Notes under the pieces: generated by a model
Database searches by the model: none
Told to the model about the DNA's origin: nothing
What the model saw: only the letters and a program-made list of their open reading frames with translations
Source: Acidobacteriota bacterium
GTDB taxonomy: Bacteria; Acidobacteriota; Aminicenantia; Aminicenantales; Saccharicenantaceae
Assembly (NCBI GenBank): GCA_033549365.1
Contig: JAWSUF010000006.1
Coordinates: forward strand, 1 to 64,000
Direction of reading: 5' to 3'
DNA length: 64,000 nt
Program-made: the position numbers and the translations under genes
Shown here: positions 16,293-25,010 of the stretch, piece by piece
Position numbering within the stretch: the stretch's first letter is position 1
Layout of the letters: the number at the start of each line of letters is the position of its first letter

Positions 16293-17510
16293 ATGAAAAC
16301 TTGGAAAATGACGATCCTGGTTATGGGGATGATCCTTGCTTTGGGCTGCATCATTTATGTTCCCGTCGACGAGCAATCCCCCCGGCGGCCGCCCAGACCG
16401 GCGGACGAAAGATATGACGAGAGATACGACCGGGATTATTCCTCCGACAGGGGTTTTGATACTTCCTATTTCTACGATTATCTGTCTCCCCATGGACACT
16501 GGATTGCCTACCGTCCCTATGGGTATGTCTGGATTCCCCGATACGTAGGTCCCCAATGGCGGCCCTACACTTACGGTCGCTGGATCTGGACCAATTTCGG
16601 TTGGACCTGGGTCTCGAGTTATGAATGGGGCTGGGTTCCCTTTCACTACGGCCGCTGGGGTTGGGACAACCGTCTGGGATGGTATTGGGTTCCCGACACG
16701 GTCTGGGGTCCGGCTTGGGTTACCTGGAGATACGGCAATAATTATGCCGGTTGGGCGCCTCTGCCTCCGGGTGTGAGATACACCCCGGGTTACGGAATTC
16801 GAGGCCGCGATTTCCATGTCCCCGGCAATTATTGGGTGTTCCTGGACCGCCGGCATTTCATGGATCCTTCCCTGAATCGCTATATCCTTCCTCCCGAACG
16901 AAACCTCACCGTCGTCAATCTGACCACACTGCGCGAAGGGTTGCGTGAAAGGGACGGCCGCATCTTCAATGAGGGGATCGACGTCAATCAGATCCGCAGA
17001 GACACCGGGCAGAACATCTCTCCCGTTCAACTGCGTAACGCGGAAAAACCCGGACAGTCCCGGGTGGAATCCGACGGCGTCGTCGTCTACAGACCGTCCG
17101 TGACGAAGAACGAATCCGCCCGGCCCAAGACCGTCTTACGCCGCGAAGACGCCGAAACTCAAATTCAGAGAGACCGGCGCATCGGCGGGCCCGTCCGCGA
17201 TCCGGAGTCCGAAGCTGTTCCCATCCGGGAGATTCATGAGCGGGAAAGCCGTCTCATGAAGGAAACCCAGGAAGATGAAATCCGGGTTCTCCGCAGGCAG
17301 GCCGAAGAAGACAAACGCACCGTGCGCAGCGAGACGGAAAAGCGGCGTCTCGACCGGGAAGTCCAAACCAGGGAAACCGAGCTGAAGAAAAAACACGTTG
17401 AGGAGAAAAGCCGCCTGGAGCGCCGTCAGGCCGAGGAAAAGAAAACCGTTGAGAAAAAGGGAGAGGTCGAAAAGAAGACCCTGAAAAAGAAGGACGATCC
17501 CGACCGCTGA
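16293..17510 (+). CDS. Trp/Tyr-rich lipoprotein (DUF6600-like) with long charged C-terminal helix
   Basis: A 405-residue protein of unknown function. The N-terminus is a lipoprotein signal ending in the lipobox LALGC, so it is probably membrane-anchored outside the cytoplasm. Residues about 50-185 are strikingly rich in Trp, Tyr, Gly and Pro, in loosely repeated units (YGRWIWTNFGWTWV, WGWVPFHYGRWGW, WYWVPDTVWGPAWV, YAGWAPLPP), as I know from DUF6600-type proteins. Residues about 290-405 are almost entirely Glu/Lys/Arg and should form a long helix or coiled coil. ATG 16293 has AGGAGG five bases upstream; the GTG at 16275 would lie before the predicted transcription start. The sigma-54 promoter implies conditional expression, perhaps in envelope stress. 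Confidence 0.75.
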   Translation: MKTWKMTILVMGMILALGCIIYVPVDEQSPRRPPRPADERYDERYDRDYSSDRGFDTSYFYDYLSPHGHWIAYRPYGYVWIPRYVGPQWRPYTYGRWIWTNFGWTWVSSYEWGWVPFHYGRWGWDNRLGWYWVPDTVWGPAWVTWRYGNNYAGWAPLPPGVRYTPGYGIRGRDFHVPGNYWVFLDRRHFMDPSLNRYILPPERNLTVVNLTTLREGLRERDGRIFNEGIDVNQIRRDTGQNISPVQLRNAEKPGQSRVESDGVVVYRPSVTKNESARPKTVLRREDAETQIQRDRRIGGPVRDPESEAVPIREIHERESRLMKETQEDEIRVLRRQAEEDKRTVRSETEKRRLDREVQTRETELKKKHVEEKSRLERRQAEEKKTVEKKGEVEKKTLKKKDDPDR

Positions 17511-17526
17511 GCCGTCCGCTCTCAAA

Positions 17527-17556
17527 TTGACGCCGGGCGACAGGTTGTGGTAAGGT
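17527..17556 (+). promoter_or_regulatory. Probable promoter of dnaX-ybaB-recR
   Basis: TTGACG (17527-17532), 18 bp, TAAGGT (17551-17556). The predicted start near 17563 would leave only about 11 leader bases before ATG 17574, with no clear ribosome site. Confidence 0.45.
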
Positions 17557-17573
17557 GATCTCTGTGAAATTCC

Positions 17574-19139
17574 ATGGTTTACTTGATATTCGCCCGGAAA
17601 TACCGCCCTGCCTCATTCGATGATGTCGTCGGGCAGAAAGCCGTCGTCCAGACCCTCCGGAATGCCCTGAAAGGGGACCGGGTCACTCAGGCCTATCTGT
17701 TTTCCGGAATGCGGGGGGTCGGAAAGACGACCGTCGCCCGCATCCTGGCCAAGGCTTTGAATTGCGTCGACGGGCCGACGGATACGCCCTGCAACATTTG
17801 TGAATCCTGCCTGGCCGTCACAGAAGACCGTTCTCTGGACATTTTGGAAATCGACGGCGCCTCGAACAGGGGAATCGACGATATCCGGGCGCTTCGGGAA
17901 AGCTTGAAATACAAACCGATTCAGTGCCGCTATAAGGTCATCATCATCGACGAAGTCCATCAGGTTACGGACCCGGCCTTCAACGCTCTTCTCAAAACCC
18001 TGGAGGAACCGCCGCCGAATACGGTCTTCATCTTCGCGACGACGGAATTTCACAAGGTCCCGGCGACCATCGCCTCCCGCTGCCAGCATTTCGAATTCAA
18101 GAAAATCTCCCGCCGGGAAATCACGGAGCATCTGGCGGAGATCGCCTCGCGCGAAAGTTTGACGGTCAGCCCCTTGGGATTGAATCTGATCGCCGAGGCG
18201 GCCGACGGAAGCCTGCGCGACGCCCAGAGCCTTCTCGATCAGGCCGTGGCTTTCAGCGGCGAGAACATCCGGGACGACGATGTCAAGGAAATCCTCGGCG
18301 CCATGAGCCGGGATATTCTGTTTGAAACCTCGACGGCCATCCTCGAAAACAGGCCGGCCGACATCTTTCCCATCATCGAAAAGGTCACGGTCAACGGACA
18401 CGACTTGAGATTTTTCCATAAGAAGCTCATGGAACATTATCGCGAGCTGCTTTTGGCCGCGACGGTGGCCCGCCCCGAAGACTTCATTCTCTTGAATGAC
18501 GAAGAGCTGGAGACTCTCAAAAACCAGGCCGTCAAGTCCTCCGCCGAGGATCTTCTGCGCATTCTCCTGGCGCTCCAACAGGGGGAGACGGGCTTGCGAT
18601 ACGCGTCGCATCCCCGCATTTTTCTGGAGGCGCTTCTAGTCAAGCTCTGTCATTTTCAAAAACTCGTCTCGTTCCAGGAAATCCTGAAAGATATCGAAGA
18701 TTTGAAATCCGAAAACCCGGCCTCCGGACCGGGCACCGCGGCAACCCCTGCGCCGCCGCGTTCGCTTGACGCCAAGGATCTGATGTCCGGAGTCCTTCTC
18801 AATCTCGGTCGAAGAAAGGCCGCCCTGGCCGCCGTCCTGGCCGAACACGTGTCCACGAGGATTCGGGAGGGCGTTTGGGAGATCTTCTTCGACGGTGCCA
18901 AGACGATTCTTCTGGATACCGTCCGCAAGGACATCCGGAATATCGAAAAAGCCGCGGCCGAGGTCGCCGGACATCCCGTGGAAATCCGGGTGCTCGAGGA
19001 TGTCTCGCATCCCCCCATCACGCGCGATAAAAACGTCGCCCGGGCTCTCGAAGATCCGAAAGTCCGGACCTTTGTCGACGAATTCAAGGCTCAGGTTCTA
19101 TTCGTCGAACCGGTCAAGCCATCGAAGGAACAATCATGA
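17574..19139 (+). CDS. dnaX: DNA polymerase III subunit gamma/tau
   Basis: A 521-residue clamp-loader ATPase. The N-terminus ARKYRPASFDDVVGQ is canonical. Walker A is GMRGVGKTT, the zinc-binding cysteines are in CVDGPTDTPCNICESC, Walker B is VIIIDEVHQVT, and the SRC (Arg finger) segment is TIASRCQHFEFK. Domain III and a short C-terminal part follow; the total is shorter than E. coli tau. The gene heads the conserved dnaX-ybaB-recR cluster; its stop overlaps the ybaB start as ATGA. The start is fixed by homology rather than by a ribosome site. Confidence 0.93.
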   Translation: MVYLIFARKYRPASFDDVVGQKAVVQTLRNALKGDRVTQAYLFSGMRGVGKTTVARILAKALNCVDGPTDTPCNICESCLAVTEDRSLDILEIDGASNRGIDDIRALRESLKYKPIQCRYKVIIIDEVHQVTDPAFNALLKTLEEPPPNTVFIFATTEFHKVPATIASRCQHFEFKKISRREITEHLAEIASRESLTVSPLGLNLIAEAADGSLRDAQSLLDQAVAFSGENIRDDDVKEILGAMSRDILFETSTAILENRPADIFPIIEKVTVNGHDLRFFHKKLMEHYRELLLAATVARPEDFILLNDEELETLKNQAVKSSAEDLLRILLALQQGETGLRYASHPRIFLEALLVKLCHFQKLVSFQEILKDIEDLKSENPASGPGTAATPAPPRSLDAKDLMSGVLLNLGRRKAALAAVLAEHVSTRIREGVWEIFFDGAKTILLDTVRKDIRNIEKAAAEVAGHPVEIRVLEDVSHPPITRDKNVARALEDPKVRTFVDEFKAQVLFVEPVKPSKEQS

Positions 19140-19447
19140 AGAACATGGCCGAACTCCAGAAAATGATGAAAATGGCCCAGGACATGCAGGAGAAGCTGCG
19201 CCGGGACATGGCGGAAATGTCCGTCGAGGGTTCGAGCGGCGGAGGCATGGTGACACTGACCATGAACGGCGAGAAAGCGGTTCTCTCGTTGAAGATCGAT
19301 CCCGAAGTCGTGGACAGCGAGGATGTCGGCATGCTGGAAGATCTCATCACGGCCGCCTTCAGGGACGCCTCGTCCAAGGTTGACGAGCGGTTGTCGGAAA
19401 AGCTGGGCGGACTGGGCGCAGGACTCAAGATCCCGGGACTTTCCTAG
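19136..19447 (+). CDS. ybaB: YbaB/EbfC family nucleoid-associated protein
   Basis: A 103-residue small dimeric DNA-binding protein, helical at both ends with a central sheet (VTLTMNGEKAVLSLKIDPEVV). The N-terminus is rich in Met and charged residues (KMMKMAQDMQEKLRRDM), as in the family. The start ATG 19136 overlaps the dnaX stop; an ATG three codons later is an alternative. It is conserved in position between dnaX and recR. Confidence 0.92.
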   Translation: MKNMAELQKMMKMAQDMQEKLRRDMAEMSVEGSSGGGMVTLTMNGEKAVLSLKIDPEVVDSEDVGMLEDLITAAFRDASSKVDERLSEKLGGLGAGLKIPGLS

Positions 19448-19448
19448 A

Positions 19449-20054
19449 ATGTTCGAATACGCCCGGCCGCTGCACGATCTGATCGAGGAGCTGCGCCGCA
19501 TTCCCGGGATCGGCGCCAAAACCGCCCAGAGAATCGCTTTTCATATTTTGGGCCTGCCCCGGGAGGATTCGGAGCGTCTGGCCGAAGCCATCCGGGAGGC
19601 CAAGCGCAGCGTTTTTTACTGTTCCCAATGCAACAACATCACTCATGCGGATCCCTGTGCGATCTGCTCGGACCCAAACCGGGCCGACGACATGATGTGC
19701 ATCGTCGAAGAACCGTTCAACATCTCTTCGATCGAGAAGACCGGGGTGTTTCGCGGCCGTTACCATGTGCTTCTGGGCACCCTGTCGCCCCTCAAAGGGA
19801 TCGGGCCCGATGAACTGCGTCTCGACAAGCTCGTCCGCCGCTTGAACGGCGGAAACGCGCGGGAAGTCATCATCGCCACCAACCCAACGGTAGAGGGTGA
19901 GGCCACCGCCATGTTTCTTTTGAAGACGCTGAAACCTCTGGGTTTGAAAATCACCCGTCTGGCCATGGGCCTGCCTGTGGGTTCGGACATCGATTTCGCA
20001 GACCAGGTGACGATAAAAAAATCTCTGGAAGGACGGACGGAACTGAAGGATTAA
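19449..20054 (+). CDS. recR: Recombination protein RecR
   Basis: A 201-residue recombinational-repair protein acting with RecF/RecO on gapped DNA. The helix-hairpin-helix RIPGIGAKTAQRIAFH (about residues 17-32) is followed by the four-cysteine zinc finger (CSQCNNITHADPCAIC) and a Toprim domain beginning at MCIVEEPFNISSIE. It starts one base after the ybaB stop at ATG 19449; the frame is open further upstream but not conserved there. Length is normal for RecR. Confidence 0.95.
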   Translation: MFEYARPLHDLIEELRRIPGIGAKTAQRIAFHILGLPREDSERLAEAIREAKRSVFYCSQCNNITHADPCAICSDPNRADDMMCIVEEPFNISSIEKTGVFRGRYHVLLGTLSPLKGIGPDELRLDKLVRRLNGGNAREVIIATNPTVEGEATAMFLLKTLKPLGLKITRLAMGLPVGSDIDFADQVTIKKSLEGRTELKD

Positions 20055-20103
20055 CCCGCGGTCGAACCCGCGGCCGACAGATCATATCCGATATCATAAC
20101 AGG

Positions 20104-20120
20104 CTGCCGCCCTGCGGCAG
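20104..20120 (+). promoter_or_regulatory. Stable hairpin immediately before the nifJ ribosome site
   Basis: CTGCCGC and GCGGCAG form a seven-pair stem with a three-base loop that ends directly before AAAGGAG (20121-20127). It could protect the 5' end of the message or serve as a control element. The preceding TATCAT (20092-20097) is a possible -10. Confidence 0.4.
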
Positions 20121-20132
20121 AAAGGAGCCAAC

Positions 20133-23100
20133 ATGAAAAAGCAGTACAAGGCCATCGACGGCAACACCGCGGCGACCCACGTCGGTTACGCCTTTTCCGA
20201 GGTTGCCGCCATTTACCCGATCACCCCGTCGTCGACGATGGGGGAACTGGCGGACGAATGGGCCGCCCAGGGACGGAAGAACATCTTCGGCCTGCCGCTA
20301 TCCGTCATCGAGATGCAATCCGAGGGCGGGGCGGCCGGAGCCGTGCACGGGTGTCTGACGGCCGGAGTTCTGACGACGACCTTCACCGCATCCCAGGGGC
20401 TGATGCTGATGCTCCCCAACATGCACAAGATCGCCGGCGAAATGCTGCCGACGGTCTTCTATGTCTCGGCGCGGTCCCTGGCCTGCCAGAGCCTGTCGAT
20501 CTTCGGCGATCACTCCGACGTCATGGCCGCCCGAAACACGGGCTTCGCGATGATCGCCGCAGGTTCGGTCCAGGAAGTCATGGACTTGGCCGTCGTCAGC
20601 CAACTGGCCACGCTCCGGACGCGGATTCCCTTCCTCAACTTTTTCGACGGCTTCCGGACATCGAGTGAAGTCCAGAAAGCCGACATCATTCCTTACGAAA
20701 CCCTGGCCGGGCTGCTCGAACCCGAACACCTGGAAACCTTCCGCAAAATCGCCCTCAATCCCGAACGCCCGATGGTCAAGGTCGGCCAGCAGAATCCCGA
20801 TGTCTATTTTCAGGGCCGGGAAACCGTCAATGCACACTACCTGGCCGCTCCGGAGATTATTCAGGGTTATATGGACAAAGTCGGCCGGGTGATCGGCCGC
20901 TCCTACCGCCTCTTCGATTACATCGGCGCCCCCGACGCCGAATCCGTCATCGTGATCATGGGATCCGGCACCGAAACCGTCGAGGAAACACTGGCCTATC
21001 TCAACGCGCGGGGGCGCAAGCTCGGTGCCGTCAAGGTCCGCCTTTACCGGCCCTTCGACGCCCGCGCCCTGAGCGCAGCTCTCCCAGCATCCGTCAAGCG
21101 CATCGCCGTTCTCGACCGAACAAAGGAACCCGGATCCCTCGGCGAACCGCTCTATCTCGACGTGGCCGTCGGGCTGGCCGATCGCAACCTCAAAATCATC
21201 GGCGGCCGCTACGGCCTCTCCTCCAAGGAATTCACACCGACCATGGTCCGCAGCGTCTACGACCACCTCGAAGGTCCCGGCACCCACGGCTTTACGGTCG
21301 GCATCGAGGACGACCTGACCCGCACATCGCTCCCTCTCGGCGAGGAACTCGCCGCCGAACCCGAAGGCACCGTGAGCTGCAAGTTCTGGGGATACGGCTC
21401 GGACGGCACGGTCGGCGCGGCCAAGAACTCCATCACCATCATCGCCGACAACACCGACATGTACGGCCAGGGTTACTTCCAGTACGACTCCAAAAAATCC
21501 GGCGGCGTGACGATATCTCATCTCCGCTTCGGCAAGAAGCCCATTCAGTCCCAATACCTGGTCCGGAAGCCGTCTTTCGTCGCCCTGCATAAAATCTCCT
21601 ACATCGGCCGTTACGACATCCTCGAAGGCATCCGCGAGGGCGGCGTTTTCCTGATCAATTCCAGCTGGCCGGCCGACGAGGTCTTCAACCATCTGACCGA
21701 GGACATGCAGAAGACCATTATCGAAAAGAAGATCAAGGTCTACAATGTCGACGCCCTCCACCTCGCGCAGGAACTGGGACTCGGCACACGGATCAACACC
21801 ATCATGCAGGCCTGCTTCTTCAAAATCTCGGGCGTTCTGCCCGAGGACCAGGCCATCGACCTCATCAAGGCGGCCATCAAGAAGACCTACCTCCGCAAGG
21901 GCATGGAAGTCGTCGAAAAGAATTGGGAGGCGGTCGACCGGGCGGCAGCCGGACTTGTCCAGGTTCCCGTTCCTGAAACGATCACGGTGTCGGCGCCCCT
22001 CCCGCGTCTGGTTCCTGAGGACGCCGATGAGTTCACACGGAACATCATCGAGCCCATCATGCGTTTCAAGGGAGACACCATTCCCGTGTCCCATATGCCC
22101 CTTGACGGAAGCGTTCCCTCGGGAACGGCCCGGCTCGAAAAAAGGGGAGTCGCTCCCGAAGTTCCCGTCTGGATTCCGGAAAACTGCATCCAGTGCAACC
22201 AGTGCTCCCTCATCTGTCCCCATGCCGCGATCCGGGCCAAACAGATCGATCCGGAGAGTCTGAAAGGCGCGCCGGAGGGATTCACGACACTCAAGTCCAA
22301 CACCAAGAACGCCCGCGACCTGCAGTATCGAATCCAGGTTTACATCGAGGACTGCCAGGGGTGTTACAACTGCGTCGAGGAATGCCTGGCGAAAAACAAG
22401 GCCCTGAAAATGGTCCCGATCGAAGAGTCCCGGGCCGCCGGTGAAAACGCCCGGGAGGAGTTCTTCGAAAACCTGCCCTATGACGTCACCGAAGGCACGC
22501 GGACCGACACCGTGAAGGGCAGCCAGCTTCTGCGCCCGTATTTCGAATTCAGCGGCGCCTGCGCCGGCTGCGGCGAAACGCCCTACGTCAAGCTGGCCAC
22601 GCAGCTCTTCGGCGACCGGATGATGATCGCCAACGCCACGGGCTGCTCTTCGATCTACGGGGGGACATTCCCGACCATTCCTTACTGCAAGAATGAATTC
22701 GGCCAGGGGCCCTCCTGGGCCAACTCTCTCTTCGAGGACAACGCCGAATACGGATTCGGCATGCGCCTGGCCGTGGACGCCGCCCGGGCTCAGTTGAAGA
22801 TCGCTCTCGACAAGGTTCTGGAGACCGGAACAACGCCGGCCCTGGCCGACGCCCTGGCCCGGTTGAAGGGACTCTGGACATCCGTCACGGATGAAGCCAA
22901 GGACGCCGCCCGGGCGGTCAAGGCCGCCCTGCCGGAGGCTATGGCCAAGGGCGGCGCCGCCCGCGAAGCGGTGCTGAAAATCCGGGAACTCCAGGACTTT
23001 CTTGTCGACAAGAGCGTCTGGTGCATCGGCGGCGACGGCTGGGCTTATGACATCGGCTACGGCGGACTGGATCACGTCCTGGCCTTCGGGAAAAACGTCA

Positions 23101-23648
23101 ACATGCTCGTTCTGGACACCGAGGTCTATTCCAACACCGGGGGCCAGGCGTCCAAGGCGACGCCCATGGGGTCGGTGGCCAAGTTCGCCGCTTCCGGGAA
23201 AAAAACGATCAAGAAAGATCTCGGACGCATGGTCATGACTTACGGCTATGTCTATGTGGCCTCGGTGGCCATGGGCGCAAACGCCAATCAGTGCCTCAAG
23301 GCCTTCCACGAGGCCGAAGCCTATGACGGCCCTTCGCTCATCATTGCCTATTCCCCCTGCATCAATCACGGGATCGACATGACCAAGTCGCTGAAACAGG
23401 AAAAGCTGGCCGTGGATACGGGCTATTGGATCCTCTACCGCTACAACCCGCTCCTTCATGAACAGGGCAAGAATCCGTTCATTCTGGATTCCAAGGAGCC
23501 CAAGCTCGGCTACCGGGAATTTTTGGACAACGAGATCCGCTACCGGCAGCTGGTGCAGAATTACCCGGATATCGCCAAGGTGCTCTTCGCTCAAGCCGAA
23601 AAAGAGGCCCACAAGCGCTGGGAAGCTTACAAAAAAATGGCTGAATAA
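20133..23648 (+). CDS. nifJ: Pyruvate:ferredoxin (flavodoxin) oxidoreductase, one-piece type
   Basis: A 1171-residue homodimeric enzyme that converts pyruvate and CoA to acetyl-CoA, CO2 and reduced ferredoxin, the key step of anaerobic pyruvate use. The N-terminal pyrimidine-binding part has VAAIYPITPSSTMGELADEW. The central ferredoxin-like domain has two 4Fe-4S motifs, CIQCNQCSLICPH and CQGCYNCVEECLAKNKAL (the usual Pro after the fourth Cys of the second is Leu). The TPP domain begins SGACAGCGETPYVKLATQLF and contains GGDGWAYDIGYGGLDH and the Mg/TPP segment DTEVYSNTGGQASKATP. AAAGGAG sits six bases before ATG 20133. It converges with the M16 genes, nine bases between stops. Confidence 0.96.
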   Translation: MKKQYKAIDGNTAATHVGYAFSEVAAIYPITPSSTMGELADEWAAQGRKNIFGLPLSVIEMQSEGGAAGAVHGCLTAGVLTTTFTASQGLMLMLPNMHKIAGEMLPTVFYVSARSLACQSLSIFGDHSDVMAARNTGFAMIAAGSVQEVMDLAVVSQLATLRTRIPFLNFFDGFRTSSEVQKADIIPYETLAGLLEPEHLETFRKIALNPERPMVKVGQQNPDVYFQGRETVNAHYLAAPEIIQGYMDKVGRVIGRSYRLFDYIGAPDAESVIVIMGSGTETVEETLAYLNARGRKLGAVKVRLYRPFDARALSAALPASVKRIAVLDRTKEPGSLGEPLYLDVAVGLADRNLKIIGGRYGLSSKEFTPTMVRSVYDHLEGPGTHGFTVGIEDDLTRTSLPLGEELAAEPEGTVSCKFWGYGSDGTVGAAKNSITIIADNTDMYGQGYFQYDSKKSGGVTISHLRFGKKPIQSQYLVRKPSFVALHKISYIGRYDILEGIREGGVFLINSSWPADEVFNHLTEDMQKTIIEKKIKVYNVDALHLAQELGLGTRINTIMQACFFKISGVLPEDQAIDLIKAAIKKTYLRKGMEVVEKNWEAVDRAAAGLVQVPVPETITVSAPLPRLVPEDADEFTRNIIEPIMRFKGDTIPVSHMPLDGSVPSGTARLEKRGVAPEVPVWIPENCIQCNQCSLICPHAAIRAKQIDPESLKGAPEGFTTLKSNTKNARDLQYRIQVYIEDCQGCYNCVEECLAKNKALKMVPIEESRAAGENAREEFFENLPYDVTEGTRTDTVKGSQLLRPYFEFSGACAGCGETPYVKLATQLFGDRMMIANATGCSSIYGGTFPTIPYCKNEFGQGPSWANSLFEDNAEYGFGMRLAVDAARAQLKIALDKVLETGTTPALADALARLKGLWTSVTDEAKDAARAVKAALPEAMAKGGAAREAVLKIRELQDFLVDKSVWCIGGDGWAYDIGYGGLDHVLAFGKNVNMLVLDTEVYSNTGGQASKATPMGSVAKFAASGKKTIKKDLGRMVMTYGYVYVASVAMGANANQCLKAFHEAEAYDGPSLIIAYSPCINHGIDMTKSLKQEKLAVDTGYWILYRYNPLLHEQGKNPFILDSKEPKLGYREFLDNEIRYRQLVQNYPDIAKVLFAQAEKEAHKRWEAYKKMAE

Positions 23649-23657
23649 CGGAGATCG

Positions 23658-25010
23658 TCAAGGGGACGGCGCGGCGGCCGGCGGGACGGATGTTTCGTCC
23701 GGTTCCGCCGCGACCGGACCGACGACGATCCGCAGTTCTCTTTCGGGATCGAGAACGTCCCGGAGAAAATCGACCATATCTTCGAGGGCGGCGGCCTCCA
23801 GCTCCTCGGGAAGCGAATGGAAGAATCCGGCTTTGAGTCCCAGGATTTCCAGGATGGCCATGGTCATGGCCCGGGATTCCTTGCTCTCGTTGCCTCTCAG
23901 AAAATGGGAACGGGCCGTCATCCGAGCCGCCTCGAACTCGTCCCGGGTCAGGCCGTGTTCCCGGAGCCGCCTGAGCTCGCCATCCAATGCCGCCGCCGCT
24001 ACACCGGATTTGGCGTTTTGCGTTTCGATATAGGCAATCAGGACGCCTCCGCCTCGGTTCGGCGTATAGACGGCGTCCACGCTGTAAGCCAGCCTGTCCC
24101 GGACGCGAAGCGGCCACAACCGGGAACCGGGGCCTTTTCCAAGGAGGGCTTCCCCAATCAGCGCCAGAACATGGGACCGGAGCGAAAACTCCGGAATCGG
24201 ATAGGCCCGGCCGACATAAGTCTGTTGTGTTTCCCGAACCATTTCGAGATTCGGGTTTTCCGGGCCATGCGCCCGATCCTGAAAGCCGTCGGCGGATTCG
24301 CGGGTTCCTAAAGCCACTCGAGTGAAACTCTTTTCCAGAAGGTCGGACACTCTCTCAAACGGAAGGTCGGAGACGGCGGAAAAAAAGATTCGGTTCGAGA
24401 CAAAATGTTCTTCGTAGAAACCGACAACGGTCTTCCTGTCCAGCGATTTGAGGGAAGGGGCATTTCCGTACAGCGCGCCGCCGTAGCCGCGACCCCCGTA
24501 AAAAGCCTCCAAAACCGCCTGATGGGCCAGGACCGCGGAATTGTCTTCCTGTCGTCCGGCCTGGGGAGTCATCATGGTTTTGATGCGGTCGATGCGGATC
24601 GATGAAAAGATCGGGTCCTGAATGATGGCTGCGGCCGTTTTCAAAGTCGGTTCCAGATACTCTGAAAGACAGTCGATCTTGATCAAGGCCCCGTCCTCCA
24701 GAATACTGACCGAAAAGCGGCCGGCCTGGGACAGCATGTCTCTCGCCTTGCGTTCGTCCGGAATATCCACGGCCAGCCGGGTGACCAGATAAGCCAATCC
24801 GTCCCGGCCGTCCGGAACAGCCCCTTTTCCTCCACGGGTCGTCAACACCACCGATGTCGATGACGAGGAAAGATCCTGCTGGAAGTGAAGCGGGATTCCC
24901 GAAGCGAGAATGGTTGTCGTCACTTCGGGCGTTTCGGCAAACAGGGCGGGCGGGAAGGCCGGAACGAGGGCCGCAAGCAGAGCAACGACGGCCGCCGGAA
25001 TCGGCCTCAC
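23658..25010 (-). CDS. M16-family peptidase-like protein without the zinc motif
   Basis: A 450-residue protein with an N-terminal signal peptide (AAVVALLAALVPAFPPALFA). Its fold resembles the M16 (pitrilysin/MPP) family, including the C-terminal half with RDRLAYSVDAVYTPNRGGG. The HxxEH position instead reads GLAYLVTRLA, so it should not bind zinc. It is the expected non-catalytic partner of the active M16 protein encoded just upstream, forming the closed two-part chamber. Start GTG 25010 overlaps that gene's stop as GTGA. A Pro/Ala-rich tail ends the protein. Confidence 0.82.
   Translation of the reverse strand: MRPIPAAVVALLAALVPAFPPALFAETPEVTTTILASGIPLHFQQDLSSSSTSVVLTTRGGKGAVPDGRDGLAYLVTRLAVDIPDERKARDMLSQAGRFSVSILEDGALIKIDCLSEYLEPTLKTAAAIIQDPIFSSIRIDRIKTMMTPQAGRQEDNSAVLAHQAVLEAFYGGRGYGGALYGNAPSLKSLDRKTVVGFYEEHFVSNRIFFSAVSDLPFERVSDLLEKSFTRVALGTRESADGFQDRAHGPENPNLEMVRETQQTYVGRAYPIPEFSLRSHVLALIGEALLGKGPGSRLWPLRVRDRLAYSVDAVYTPNRGGGVLIAYIETQNAKSGVAAAALDGELRRLREHGLTRDEFEAARMTARSHFLRGNESKESRAMTMAILEILGLKAGFFHSLPEELEAAALEDMVDFLRDVLDPERELRIVVGPVAAEPDETSVPPAAAPSP

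Noticed and set aside
17511-17573. Signal recognition particle RNA upstream of dnaX
   Set aside because: Only 63 bases are available and the conserved GNAR/tetraloop hairpin is not present.
20298-23612. 1104-codon minus-strand frame opposite PFOR
   Set aside because: Antisense shadow of nifJ; no recognisable domain.
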